A program made the position numbers and the translations under genes. This document shows, piece by piece, positions 16,413 to 25,336 of a stretch of 64,000 nucleotides of DNA. The stretch's first letter is position 1. Each line of letters begins with the position of its first letter. The notes under the pieces are model-generated. The model did not search any database. It was not told the DNA's origin and saw nothing but the letters and a program-made list of their open reading frames with translations. This DNA comes from Oceanibacterium hippocampi (lineage in GTDB: Bacteria; Pseudomonadota; Alphaproteobacteria; Sneathiellales; Sneathiellaceae): NCBI RefSeq assembly GCF_900172325.1, contig NZ_FWFR01000005.1:1-64000 (forward strand), written 5' to 3'.

Positions 16413-17705
16413 TCAGTTGAGCAGGCGAGGCAGCCACAACGCCATCACAGGGGCCACGATCACCAGGATCAGGCCGGCGATATTGGCGGCGACAAAGGGC
16501 GAAACGCCTGCGAAAATTCGCCATACCGAGACATGCGGCGCCAGGTTCTTGACGATGAATACGTTCATGCCAAGTGGCGGTGTGATCAGGCCCAATTCAA
16601 CAACGATTACCACCACGACCCCGAACCAGAGCGGATCGTAACCTAGGCCGATAGCGATCGGAGTGAATACGGGCGCCGTGAGGATCATTGCTGCGAGACT
16701 GTCGAAGACACAGCCCAGCAGCAGGTAGACACCGCAGATCACCGCGATCACCGCTAGGGGAGGAATTGAAAGTGTTTCGATCAGGGTCACCAGTTCCGCG
16801 GTTAACCCGGAGATGGTCAGGAAGGTGTTGAAAACCAGCGCTGAGCCGACCACCAGCAGCAGAGATGCGGTGGTCAAAACCGCTTCGGTCAATGCCCCCC
16901 GCAGCGCACTCCAGGATGCCGCCTTGCGCAAAATCATGATTATCAGCGCCCCGGCCGCGCCGATGCCGGCGGCTTCGGTCGGCGTGAACACACCCAGGTA
17001 CATGCCGCCGAGTACAATCAGGAAGAGAAGTCCGACAGTGGCGGTACGCCGCATCGTGGCCAGGCGCTCCCGCCAGTTCGCCCGGCGGGCGGGCTGACCA
17101 AGGGAGGGACGCCACAGCACGACCAGCCAGGCCGCGCACATGTAGAGGAAAGCCAGGAGCAGGCCGGGGATCAAGGCGGCCATGAAAAGCCCGGTGATAT
17201 CGGTTTCGGTGAGGATGCCGAAGATCACAAGCGGCACCGAGGGCGGTATCAGGATGCCGAGCGTCCCGCCAGCCGCGACAGCCCCGCAAGCGAACCCGTC
17301 GTCGTAGTCATGGCGCTTCATCTGAGGCAGAGAAACACGCGACATCGTGGCGGCGGTCGCGATCGAACTGCCGCAAACTGCGGAGAACGCCGCGCTCGCT
17401 CCAATCGTGGCATGGGCCATTCCGCCGCGGATATGTCCTAGCCAGGCGCGCGCGCTGTCAAATAGGTCGTCGGCCAGTCCGGCGCGGTGGATAAACGCCC
17501 CCATCAGCACGAAGAGTGGAATGACCGAAAATCCGTAGGACGAGAATGCGTCGGTAATCTGTTGTCCGACGACCGATCCAGCGGCTTCGAAGCCGCGGAC
17601 GCTCGCGAAGCCCACGACGCCAACCGAAAGCAGGCCGATAGCCAGCGGTACACCGGCGAAACACAATGCGAACAGAATCACGAAGCCGATGAGCGCGGTG
17701 ATCAC
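16413..17705 (-). CDS. TRAP transporter large permease (DctM family)
   Basis: A 430-residue membrane protein with about 12 hydrophobic segments and the DctM signatures GAFIHRAGLADDLF, CGSSIATAATMSRV and GGTLGILIPPSVPLVI. Translation is set to the GTG at 17705, which overlaps the DctQ stop as GTGA; the longer frame upstream is an overlap artefact. With DctQ and DctP it forms a sodium-driven importer for an organic acid or anion. The downstream enzymes probably use the cargo. Confidence 0.9.
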   Translation of the reverse strand: MITALIGFVILFALCFAGVPLAIGLLSVGVVGFASVRGFEAAGSVVGQQITDAFSSYGFSVIPLFVLMGAFIHRAGLADDLFDSARAWLGHIRGGMAHATIGASAAFSAVCGSSIATAATMSRVSLPQMKRHDYDDGFACGAVAAGGTLGILIPPSVPLVIFGILTETDITGLFMAALIPGLLLAFLYMCAAWLVVLWRPSLGQPARRANWRERLATMRRTATVGLLFLIVLGGMYLGVFTPTEAAGIGAAGALIIMILRKAASWSALRGALTEAVLTTASLLLVVGSALVFNTFLTISGLTAELVTLIETLSIPPLAVIAVICGVYLLLGCVFDSLAAMILTAPVFTPIAIGLGYDPLWFGVVVVIVVELGLITPPLGMNVFIVKNLAPHVSVWRIFAGVSPFVAANIAGLILVIVAPVMALWLPRLLN

Positions 17706-18223
17706 GATACGCTCTCCTCGTCGCTGGGCTCGAGTTTCCTTCCGTTCAGGGCATCCCACGCCTGGATCAGAACGATGATCGCGCTGGCCAGGGCCATGGC
17801 CGCCATAACCAAGATCATCGGCGCTTGGGGTAGTTCGAGGTAGCCAATCACGTCCTTGTACTCTATCGCTTCCATCGCCGCGCCCCAGAGCAGCCAGGCC
17901 AAGATCGTGAAGACCACGGCACTGAAGCACAGCACCAGGAAGCCACGCAGCCGCTCCAGCACGTGAGTGGCGGGTCCGGTCAGGAGCCCGAGAGTGATAT
18001 GGCCGCCCCGATACGTGACGGCTGGCAATGCACAAGAGACCGCGACAGCCAGCGCAATGCGAATTATCTCGTTTGCGCCAGTCAGCGGCCGGCCGGCAAG
18101 AAACCGGCCCGTGACGTCTATGACGGTGAGCGTCATCATTACGAGCAATGCAAACCCCGCCACTGCGACCAAAACGGTCGCCAAGAACGCACTTTTCTGG
18201 CGCAATGACGGTGCAATGCTCAT
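17702..18223 (-). CDS. TRAP transporter small permease (DctQ family)
   Basis: A 173-residue protein with four predicted transmembrane segments (about residues 12-35, 48-68, 88-110 and 132-155) and the DctQ-like TVIDVTGRFLAGRPLTGANEII. It sits between the binding protein and the large permease, with four-base spacing and overlap on the two sides, as usual for TRAP operons. Confidence 0.88.
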   Translation of the reverse strand: MSIAPSLRQKSAFLATVLVAVAGFALLVMMTLTVIDVTGRFLAGRPLTGANEIIRIALAVAVSCALPAVTYRGGHITLGLLTGPATHVLERLRGFLVLCFSAVVFTILAWLLWGAAMEAIEYKDVIGYLELPQAPMILVMAAMALASAIIVLIQAWDALNGRKLEPSDEESVS

Positions 18224-18227
18224 CGGC

Positions 18228-19262
18228 CTACTCCGCGGCCACGTCGGCCTGGGCTTGACGGTAGAATTTCAGGGCCGCCGCGCCATCTGCGACCCCCTTC
18301 GCCTCAACGCTCGCGATCCAATCGGTCGCAATGGGGGCGAAGGCGTGTGCGAGGTCCTTTCGCAGATCGTCCGGGAGGGTGACGAATTTCACGCCGTCGG
18401 CTTCAAGTTGTTTGATTATCGCCTGGTTGCGGGTATCCACCGTCTCCAGCATGCGGGCGAACTGCTCGCCCGAAACCGACATGATTGCTTTGCGGTTCTC
18501 TTCGGATAGGCGCCGCCATTTTTTTTCGTTCATGACGAGCGCAAATGTACCGGCGGTGCCCAGATCCCCCATATCGGTAGCTGTTTTGGTATAGGGGGCA
18601 AGATTGAAGCCGACCACGTCAATCGGCGTGACCGCTACAAAGGCATCAACCATGCCTTTACTGACCAGTTCGAAATAACGAAACGCTGGACCGGCGACGA
18701 CACCCGAACTGACCGCCCCAAATGCCTGTGCGGCGATGCCGGGTGTAGTTGCGATCCGTGCGGATTTCATCTCTTCGAGCGAGGAAATTGCCTCCCCGTT
18801 GGTGCCGAACATCATTTGCGGCGGCAAGGCAAACAGCGACAGGAGACGGAGGCGGTCGAATTCATTCGCCTTCTCGAAGTACGCCTCATGCGTACGCCAA
18901 AGGGCTACTGACATGGCCTTCGTGTTGGTGGTCGGGCCGGGAACCGCCCCGATCAGGAGCGTTGTGAGTCGGTTTGGAACCACGCCGGCGAACTGCACGG
19001 TCACATCAGCAATTCCGTCCTGCACCATGTCCAGTTGCTTGGGGGGCGGGGCAAGGCTGGAAGCGGCAAAGCTGACGGTAACGTCACCGTGGGTAGCCTC
19101 GGCAACCTTGTCGGCCCAGGGTTTCAGAACATCCTTCACAAGCACGTGCTGCGGCGGAAAGAAGGTGCTGAACAGCAGTTCTGTTCCCGCGTTTGCGCTA
19201 ACGGCAGTGAAACTCGTTGCAATGACGGCCGCGAGTGCCGTGCCAACTAGAGATCGTGTCAT
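18228..19262 (-). CDS. TRAP transporter substrate-binding protein (DctP family)
   Basis: A 344-residue periplasmic protein with a signal peptide (about residues 1-25, cleaved near VSANA) and a DctP fold (STFFPPQHVLVKDVLKPWAD, MVQDGIADVTVQFAG, GEAISSLEEMKSARI). ATG 19262 follows CAGGGAG. The Arg that usually clamps the carboxylate cannot be assigned with certainty. It is the first gene of the operon and follows the LysR gene by 100 bases on the same strand. Confidence 0.88.
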   Translation of the reverse strand: MTRSLVGTALAAVIATSFTAVSANAGTELLFSTFFPPQHVLVKDVLKPWADKVAEATHGDVTVSFAASSLAPPPKQLDMVQDGIADVTVQFAGVVPNRLTTLLIGAVPGPTTNTKAMSVALWRTHEAYFEKANEFDRLRLLSLFALPPQMMFGTNGEAISSLEEMKSARIATTPGIAAQAFGAVSSGVVAGPAFRYFELVSKGMVDAFVAVTPIDVVGFNLAPYTKTATDMGDLGTAGTFALVMNEKKWRRLSEENRKAIMSVSGEQFARMLETVDTRNQAIIKQLEADGVKFVTLPDDLRKDLAHAFAPIATDWIASVEAKGVADGAAALKFYRQAQADVAAE

Positions 19263-19362
19263 TTTCCGTTTCTCCCTGAAGGATGTGAACTGTACGGCGT
19301 TCCTCACCGGGAAAAATATGCGCCGACGTCGATATGAGAGAAAGGAACAAATAATTAGGTGA

Positions 19363-20346
19363 CTATGTCATCTTTGATATATCTAAGGGGGCGGGTCCGG
19401 CCTGGTTTGTCGCTAGTTCACGCACCAGCGCCGCGAAACGCGATAGGGTGGGCGTTGGCTCGTCGTCTGAAAAGTACAATCCAACCGGGCCAAGCTTGCC
19501 GGTCATCGGCAGGGCCAGTTCGGTCAGCACGCCATTCTTCGTGTAGTACGGCGCAACATGGCGTGAGAATAACGTGATCATGTCGGTGTGGCGCAGCAGC
19601 GTCTCGTTGACCACGACAGAACGGGATTCAATTAAATCCTCCGGAAAGCGCACTCCGGCGTTGACAAATTCTGATTCAAAACGGGTCCGCATCGGGGTGC
19701 CTTGTGGCGTCACCAGCCATGGATATTCTCTCGCCGCCGCCCAGTTTGGCCGAGCTGCGAGACGCAGGGGGTGACTGGCCCGAACAACGGCAACGACTTG
19801 TTCCTCGTACAGTTCTTCTGATCGGATGCCCTGAAGCACAGCACCCTGTATCCGGCCAATCACGACATCCAATTCGCGCCTTAGAAGCGCGTCGAGCAGG
19901 GGGACCAACGTGTCCTCAGTGACGGCGATGCTGACCTTTGGGGCGGTGGCGCGGAATCTGAGGATTGCGGTCGGCAGCAACTCCGAGACCACGGCATGCA
20001 GCACCCCGATCCGCAAGCGCCCGGCACGGCCCTGGCGCATCGCCTCCATCCGGTCAGAGATGCTCTCCGCTTCTCCCAGCACCTTCTCCGCAAAACCCAG
20101 AAACTGCACGCCGAGCGTCGTCAGGCGCAATGTCTTGCCGCGAAGGAAAAGCGGCGCGCCGATGTCCTGCTCTAGCTCGCGCAACCATTTCGAAAGCGCG
20201 GGCTGCGTCATGTTCAGCATGTCCGCGGCGGCCGACTGGCTGCCGGAACTGACCAGGGTCGAGAAGATCTCAAGGTGTCGGATCTTTAGGCGTCGGGTCC
20301 AGGAGGCATAATTCATCATATTCTTTAGGTTATACCAACCCAACAA
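19363..20346 (-). CDS. LysR-family transcriptional regulator
   Basis: About 327 residues (318 or 317 if the ATG at 20319 or 20316 is used). The N-terminal winged helix contains IRHLEIFSTLVSSGSQSAAA, then NMTQPALSKWLRELE; a periplasmic-binding-like co-inducer domain follows (about residues 100-300). It lies between the nitrilase/gentisate operon, transcribed away from it, and the TRAP operon on its own strand, so it may control either or both. The 69-base gap to the nitrilase gene should hold its operator. Confidence 0.88.
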   Translation of the reverse strand: MLGWYNLKNMMNYASWTRRLKIRHLEIFSTLVSSGSQSAAADMLNMTQPALSKWLRELEQDIGAPLFLRGKTLRLTTLGVQFLGFAEKVLGEAESISDRMEAMRQGRAGRLRIGVLHAVVSELLPTAILRFRATAPKVSIAVTEDTLVPLLDALLRRELDVVIGRIQGAVLQGIRSEELYEEQVVAVVRASHPLRLAARPNWAAAREYPWLVTPQGTPMRTRFESEFVNAGVRFPEDLIESRSVVVNETLLRHTDMITLFSRHVAPYYTKNGVLTELALPMTGKLGPVGLYFSDDEPTPTLSRFAALVRELATNQAGPAPLDISKMT

Positions 20347-20415
20347 ATAGTTCCTAGAAATAATAGCTGATTACCGGAATGCTGGGCTGGCGTAATCGAA
20401 AAGGACGGATGCGAC

Positions 20416-21459
20416 ATGACACCCGACACTTTCCTGGGCCAGTTCAAGGCAGCGGCTGTGCAGGCAGCCCCGGTTTATCTGGACGCAATGGCGACGGCAG
20501 AGAAGGCGTCTCGCCTGATCGCCGAGGCCGGCAGCGAGGGCGCTCGGCTGGTCGTGTTCCCGGAGGTCTTCGTGCCAGGCTATCCGTACTGGAACTGGAT
20601 CACGGATCCGGTCAGCGGCAGTGTCTGGTTCGAGAGGCTGGTGAAGGCCTCTGTATTCGTACCTGGACCCGAGATCGAGTTAGTCTGCCGGGCGGCGGCG
20701 GCACATGACACGTATGTTGTGATCGGCGTGAATGAGCGTAGCTCGGTGTCGCTGGGCGCGCTTTACAACACGCTGGTCTTCATCGGGCCCGATGGCCGGA
20801 TCCTCGGCAAGCATCGCAAGCTCGTGCCGACCTGGGCGGAAAAGCTGACATGGACCGGCGGCGACGGTTCATCACTGAAAGTCTATGACACGCAGATCGG
20901 CCCGCTCGGTGGGCTGGCTTGTGGCGAAAACACCAATACCTTGGCTCGCTTCGCGTTGCTGGCGCAGGGTGAGCTGGTCCACACCGCAAGCTATATTTCG
21001 CTTCCGGTGGCGCCGCCCGACTACGACATGGCCGAAGCGATCCGACTGCGGGCACAGTCACATAGCTTCGAGGGCAAGGTCTATACGGTGGTGTCCACGT
21101 CGACAGTTTCCGAAGAGATCATTGCTGCGATGGAAACGGTACGCCCTGATGCACGCGCCATGCTCGAGCGCAAGTCGAGTGCCTTCTCCGGCATCATTGG
21201 TCCGGATGGACGGGTTGTCGGCGAGGGGCTGGTGGATGAGGAGGGGATCGTCTACGCCGATATCGATCTCGGAAAATGTATCCAGCCCAAGCAGATGCAT
21301 GACATCACAGGGCACTACAATCGTTTCGACGTGTTCCAGTTGAAACTCAACCGGAAGGCGCAGTTACCGATTTTCCTGGGCCGCAATCCGGACACCGATG
21401 GTGGCGTGGAAGCAGAGCCCGAGGCCGGGTCGTTCGAGCTCTCCGAACCGCAAGCGTGA
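20416..21459 (+). CDS. Nitrilase-family carbon-nitrogen hydrolase
   Basis: A 347-residue nitrilase with the Glu50 (FPEVFVPGYPYW), Lys135 (HRKLVPT) and Cys169 (GLACGENTN) triad. The CGENTN context and the length fit true nitrilases, which turn a nitrile into an acid and ammonia, rather than amidases. It is the first gene of an operon with a ring-cleaving dioxygenase, an FAH-family hydrolase and maleate isomerase, so an aromatic nitrile entering a gentisate-like pathway is a reasonable guess. The substrate is not proven. Confidence 0.9.
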   Translation: MTPDTFLGQFKAAAVQAAPVYLDAMATAEKASRLIAEAGSEGARLVVFPEVFVPGYPYWNWITDPVSGSVWFERLVKASVFVPGPEIELVCRAAAAHDTYVVIGVNERSSVSLGALYNTLVFIGPDGRILGKHRKLVPTWAEKLTWTGGDGSSLKVYDTQIGPLGGLACGENTNTLARFALLAQGELVHTASYISLPVAPPDYDMAEAIRLRAQSHSFEGKVYTVVSTSTVSEEIIAAMETVRPDARAMLERKSSAFSGIIGPDGRVVGEGLVDEEGIVYADIDLGKCIQPKQMHDITGHYNRFDVFQLKLNRKAQLPIFLGRNPDTDGGVEAEPEAGSFELSEPQA

Positions 21460-21473
21460 CAGGGGAGCGAACC

Positions 21474-22616
21474 ATGAGCGACGTTGACAAGAGAGACGAC
21501 CGCCTGGGCCGTGCCCGGGTGCGGGATACAGCCGAGTTGGAGGACTACTACGCGGATCTCGCGGGATTCGAGACCGGTGCACTATGGACCGTGGCCAATG
21601 ACATCGAGCCTTGGGAGCCGACGCCGAAATCGACCCCGGTCCTCTGGCGTTTCGCCGATTTGCGGCCGCATGTCGTGCGTGCGATCGATCTGGTCCGTCC
21701 GGAGGATGCAGGGCGCCGGGTGGTCTATCTGCGCAATCCGAAGCGGCGCGAGGTCAGCGCCGCCTGTGGCTGGCTGTTCTCCGGCATCCAGGTGATGAAG
21801 GCCGGGGAACGCGCGGGAGCACACAAGCATGCCGCCTCAGCGCTCCGCTTTATCATGGAGGGCCAGGGAGCCTATACCATTGTCGATGGTCATAAGGTCA
21901 CGCTTGGTGCACGCGACTTTGTGCTGACCCCGAACGGATCCTGGCACGAGCACGGCGTCGCCGGCAACGGGAGCACATGCATTTGGCAGGACGGGCTGGA
22001 CATCCCTCTGACAAACGCTCTTGAAGCAAATTTCTACGCCGTGCACCGGGACGATTACCAGGTCACCACTCTGCCTGTAAATGACAGTCCGCTGAGTTAT
22101 GGCGCCCCGGGTCTGCGACCGGCCCTGGACAGGTGGGACAAGCCCTATTCGCCGTTGCTCTGCTACCGCTGGGAGCCAACCTACGAGGCGCTGCAAAACT
22201 ATTCGATGGTCACCGACGGCTCGCCTTACGACGGCGTGAAGATGGATTACGTCAACCCGACGACCGGTGGCGACCCAATGCTGACCATGGGCGCCTCGAT
22301 GCAGTTGTTGCGACCGGCTGAGCATACCAAGGCACACCGCCACACGGGCAACGTAATATACCAGGTTGCCAAGGGCGAAGGCTATTCGGTCATCGGCGGC
22401 CAGCGCTTCGATTGGCGGGAGAAGGACATCTTCTGTGTGCCGCCTTGGACCTGGCATGAACATTGTAATCTGCAGGACGGCGATGACGCCTGCCTGTTCT
22501 CCTTCAACGACATGCCGGTGATGAAGAAGCTCGGCTTCTATGCCGAGCAGGCCCTGAACGAAAATGGTGGTCATCAGGTCGCTCCCCATCGCACCAGGAA
22601 CGGATTCGACACATGA
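21474..22616 (+). CDS. Gentisate 1,2-dioxygenase-like double-cupin ring-cleavage enzyme
   Basis: A 380-residue bicupin. The first cupin has HKHAASALRFIMEG near residue 120 and a later WHEHG; the second has HRHTGNVIYQVAKGEG and WHEH. This matches the gentisate/salicylate/1-hydroxy-2-naphthoate dioxygenase family, which uses Fe(II) and O2 to open the ring between adjacent carboxyl- and hydroxyl-bearing carbons. ATG 21474 follows AGGGGAG; the GTG at 21456 is less likely. The product would be maleylpyruvate or an analogue. Confidence 0.88.
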   Translation: MSDVDKRDDRLGRARVRDTAELEDYYADLAGFETGALWTVANDIEPWEPTPKSTPVLWRFADLRPHVVRAIDLVRPEDAGRRVVYLRNPKRREVSAACGWLFSGIQVMKAGERAGAHKHAASALRFIMEGQGAYTIVDGHKVTLGARDFVLTPNGSWHEHGVAGNGSTCIWQDGLDIPLTNALEANFYAVHRDDYQVTTLPVNDSPLSYGAPGLRPALDRWDKPYSPLLCYRWEPTYEALQNYSMVTDGSPYDGVKMDYVNPTTGGDPMLTMGASMQLLRPAEHTKAHRHTGNVIYQVAKGEGYSVIGGQRFDWREKDIFCVPPWTWHEHCNLQDGDDACLFSFNDMPVMKKLGFYAEQALNENGGHQVAPHRTRNGFDT

Positions 22617-23530
22617 AACTGGTTACGTATCGTGCCTCGGCCGAGGCGGAAGGTCGTCTTGGTGTTATCCATGACGGGATGGTCATCGATGTCGAGCGGC
22701 TTGGACGAGCAGCGGGGTCAGCCTTCGCCTCGACAATGCTCGGATTGATCGACGAGGGGCCCGATGCGCTGGCTGCCCTCGATCGAGCACTCGAGGTGAC
22801 GGAAAGCAAGCGTCCGGTGGGGATTGCCGTTCCACTCGAGAACGTGCGCTTGCTGGCGCCAATTCCGCGTCCGCGCAAGAACATCTTCGGTATCGGGCTG
22901 AACTACGTCGAACATGTAGCGGAAAGCGCCAAAGCGCTCGACACGTCCAAGAGCTTGCCGGAGAAACCGATTGTGTTCTCGAAACCGCCAACTTCGGTGA
23001 TCGCGGATGGCGAGCCGATTCTGCACAATGCGGCGATGACGCGACAGCTCGATTGGGAGGTCGAACTGGCCGTGATCATAGGCAAACGCGCCACACGGAT
23101 CTCGAAAGACAAGGCGATGAGCCACGTCTTCGGGTATTCGGTGATCAACGATGTCTCTGCACGGGACAACCGGCGCGCAGGACAGTGGATTTTTTCCAAG
23201 GGCCAGGACAGCTACTGCCCATTCGGCCCGGCCATCATTACCGCCGAGGAAATCGGAAACCCGCATGATCTCGTTCTCTGGCTGAAGAAGAACGGCGAGG
23301 AGAAGCAGCGCTCCAGTACGAAGCACATGCTTTTCGATATCCCGACGCTCATCGCGGATATCTCTTCTGGCATCACGCTCGAACCAGGCGACATCATTGC
23401 AACCGGCACCCCGGCAGGCGTCGGTGCGGGCCGCGACCCACAGGAATGGATGTGGCCGGGCGATGTCATCGAATGCGGGGTCGACGGGATCGGTGTGCTT
23501 CGCAATCCCGTCGTGAAGATCGGAGACTGA
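22613..23530 (+). CDS. Fumarylacetoacetate hydrolase family protein (probable maleylpyruvate hydrolase)
   Basis: A 305-residue FAH-fold hydrolase. The core motif GIGLNYVEHVAES and the metal-binding region DWEVELAVIIGK..FGYSVINDVSARD are present, along with GDIIATGTPAGVG. The start overlaps the dioxygenase stop as ATGA. Because the next gene encodes maleate isomerase, direct hydrolysis of maleylpyruvate to maleate and pyruvate fits better than the fumarylpyruvate route. No glutathione-type maleylpyruvate isomerase gene lies nearby. Confidence 0.88.
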   Translation: MKLVTYRASAEAEGRLGVIHDGMVIDVERLGRAAGSAFASTMLGLIDEGPDALAALDRALEVTESKRPVGIAVPLENVRLLAPIPRPRKNIFGIGLNYVEHVAESAKALDTSKSLPEKPIVFSKPPTSVIADGEPILHNAAMTRQLDWEVELAVIIGKRATRISKDKAMSHVFGYSVINDVSARDNRRAGQWIFSKGQDSYCPFGPAIITAEEIGNPHDLVLWLKKNGEEKQRSSTKHMLFDIPTLIADISSGITLEPGDIIATGTPAGVGAGRDPQEWMWPGDVIECGVDGIGVLRNPVVKIGD

Positions 23531-23533
23531 TCG

Positions 23534-24286
23534 ATGGTCTCCAGCTACAAGATCGGCCAGATCGTGCCTTCCTCCAACCTGACGATGGAGCGCGAGATCC
23601 CGGCCATGTTGCGCGCCCGCGAGGCGGTATTGCCGGAGCGATTTTCCTTCCACTCCAGTCGGATGCGGATGCGGAAAGTAACCGCGGCGGAACTGAAGAC
23701 AATGGACCGTGACAGCGATCGCTGCGCGCTGGAGTTGTCAGACGCGGATGTCGACGTGTTGGGTTATGCCTGCCTGGTGGCGATCATGTCGATGGGCAAG
23801 GGCTATCACCGCGAAAGTCAGGAACGACTGCACAAGGTGACCGTAGACAACGGCCATCCTGCGCCTGTCGTCAGCTCCGCCGGCGCGCTGGTCGCTGGGC
23901 TGCATCTAATGGGGGCAAAGCGGATCTCTATCGTCACGCCCTACGTGCGGCCGCTGACTGATATGGTAGCAGAATACATTGAGGCGGAAGGGGTCGAGGT
24001 CAGCGATTCCATCGCGCTTGAAATCCCGGACAATCTGGAGGTGGCTGCACAGGATCCAATGAACCTGATGGACATATACAAGCAGGTGAACCTGAAAAAC
24101 ATCGATGCGCTGGTGTTGTCGGCCTGCGTTCAGATGCCTTCGCTTGCGGCGATCCAGATGGTCGAGGACGAATGCGGCATCCCGGTGCTCTCGGCCGCAG
24201 TCGCCACCACACATCAGATGCTCACCGCCCTTGGTCTCGAAGCACGAGTGCCAGGTTGCGGAAATTTGCTCTCGGGAAAATACTGA
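23534..24286 (+). CDS. Maleate cis-trans isomerase
   Basis: A 250-residue Asp/Glu-racemase-superfamily enzyme. IGQIVPSSNLTMEREIPAML, FHSSRMRMRKVT, two candidate catalytic cysteines (GYACLVA near residue 78 and LSACVQMPS near 195) and VVSSAGAL are strongly conserved features of maleate isomerases. It turns maleate into fumarate for the TCA cycle. It begins three bases after the hydrolase stop and is the last gene of the nitrilase operon. Only decayed DNA follows. Confidence 0.88.
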   Translation: MVSSYKIGQIVPSSNLTMEREIPAMLRAREAVLPERFSFHSSRMRMRKVTAAELKTMDRDSDRCALELSDADVDVLGYACLVAIMSMGKGYHRESQERLHKVTVDNGHPAPVVSSAGALVAGLHLMGAKRISIVTPYVRPLTDMVAEYIEAEGVEVSDSIALEIPDNLEVAAQDPMNLMDIYKQVNLKNIDALVLSACVQMPSLAAIQMVEDECGIPVLSAAVATTHQMLTALGLEARVPGCGNLLSGKY

Positions 24287-24394
24287 CTTTCGGGTCGTGG
24301 GGGCAGCCAATTGACAGGCATGGCTGTGACTACCGCACCTCGAAATCAGCGTGATGATGTGGCGGTCTTGTCGGCCCTCGACTGTGCCGTTGAG
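24287..24394. other. Non-coding stretch after the maleate isomerase gene
   Basis: No ribosome-bound start, terminator hairpin or known motif is seen. Short open frames here overlap each other and have no family match that I recognise. It joins the operon end to the methyltransferase debris. Confidence 0.4.
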
Positions 24395-24754
24395 TCAATC
24401 CGGAATGCCCATCCGTAGGGACAGGTCGACGACCTGAGAAATTTGGCCAATGATACGTCTGGCGGCCTCCTCCGTGACCCGATCAAGCCCCTCAAGGTGC
24501 AAAGTGACCAAGTAGAGGCCCCGGTCGGGGACCACTGCACCGAGTTCCCGGAAATCCCTGAACGCCGTGATCATTTCAGGTTCCTGGATCAGTTCGGCAT
24601 CCGAGCGGTCCTTGACATCGCGCTTGTCGGTGAAGGGCTAGAAGTTCGAGTCGTATTTGATCCCGTAGGGCAGGTCGATGCAGATCGTCTGCACCTTCGA
24701 GATGGTGTTGCTGGCGGCTGCGCGGATTCCCTCGCCCAGCGAGAAACTTCCGCA
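24395..24754 (-). pseudogene. DNA methyltransferase (Type III Mod-like) remnant
   Basis: The minus strand encodes VQTICIDLPYGIKYDSNF, then an in-frame TAG (24638-24640), then PFTDKRDVKDRSDAELIQEP and EMITAFRD. This is the catalytic region of Mod-type adenine methyltransferases, where the motif IYIDPPYGIKYxSNFQ is usual. The catalytic DPPY is DLPY here. Downstream of AFRD the reading continues as a different, unrecognised sequence (LYLVTLHLEGLDRVTEEAAR) to TGA at 24395. No start or other methylase domains remain, so it is a non-functional fragment of a restriction-modification gene. Confidence 0.65.
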
Positions 24755-24820
24755 ACGGACGGCACCCGAACTGCTGCCGATGGGCAATAGCGCTCTTCAA
24801 ATGCTGGATCAGCCACAACA

Positions 24821-24999
24821 TTCCCTGAGACCACCGCTTAACTCCCTGTTCTTCCCCAGGAACTCCCTGATTACACAATCGGGTTTCCCTGTTCCATCCC
24901 GCAGGGAAATGCCTTCAAGTAATTGAAAATGCGCGTATATTCCGGACGGTTTGGCGCGATCTCCTCTCAAGCAGCGGCGAATTCCCTGTATTTTCCCTG
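24821..24999. repeat. Cluster of (T/C)TCCCTG heptamers
   Basis: TTCCCTG or CTCCCTG occurs at 24821, 24842, 24863, 24885, 24982 and 24993, and its complement CAGGGAA at 24902. The first four are 21-22 bases apart. The regular spacing suggests a decayed tandem repeat or a helically phased protein-binding array. No gene covers it convincingly. Confidence 0.5.
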
Positions 25000-25336
25000 T
25001 AAATGCACTGACGACGGGAGAGACGGGTTCGCAGACGACTGCAAGCACCGCCAGCGCCTACCGTGAGCGCCCTTTCCGTTCATCGCCGCGCACCGGAAAC
25101 CCCGGAGAACCGCACCTTGCGGCAGCCGGTTTGCGGGCCGTCGCGGTCGCGCTTCGGATCTCTGAAGTCGCCAGTTCTTGCCGGCCTCCCGTCTCTTGCG
25201 CCGCATCCTGCCGGTCGCGCGAAAGGGCGGCTCCGACGGGCCCGGTTGGACGGATCTCGCCCGTCGAACGCCGCTTGACGGCGGACGAACCCCAGTGGAA
25301 GGGCAGTCACGCAAGGCCCGCCGGGCCAGTGTGCCG
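25000..25336. other. Gene-free region upstream of the convergent channel stop
   Basis: Several overlapping open frames on both strands use GC-skewed codons without recognisable domains. A GGCCC/GGGCC hairpin near 25311-25325 lies just beyond the channel stop and could be a weak terminator, but no T-run follows. Confidence 0.4.
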
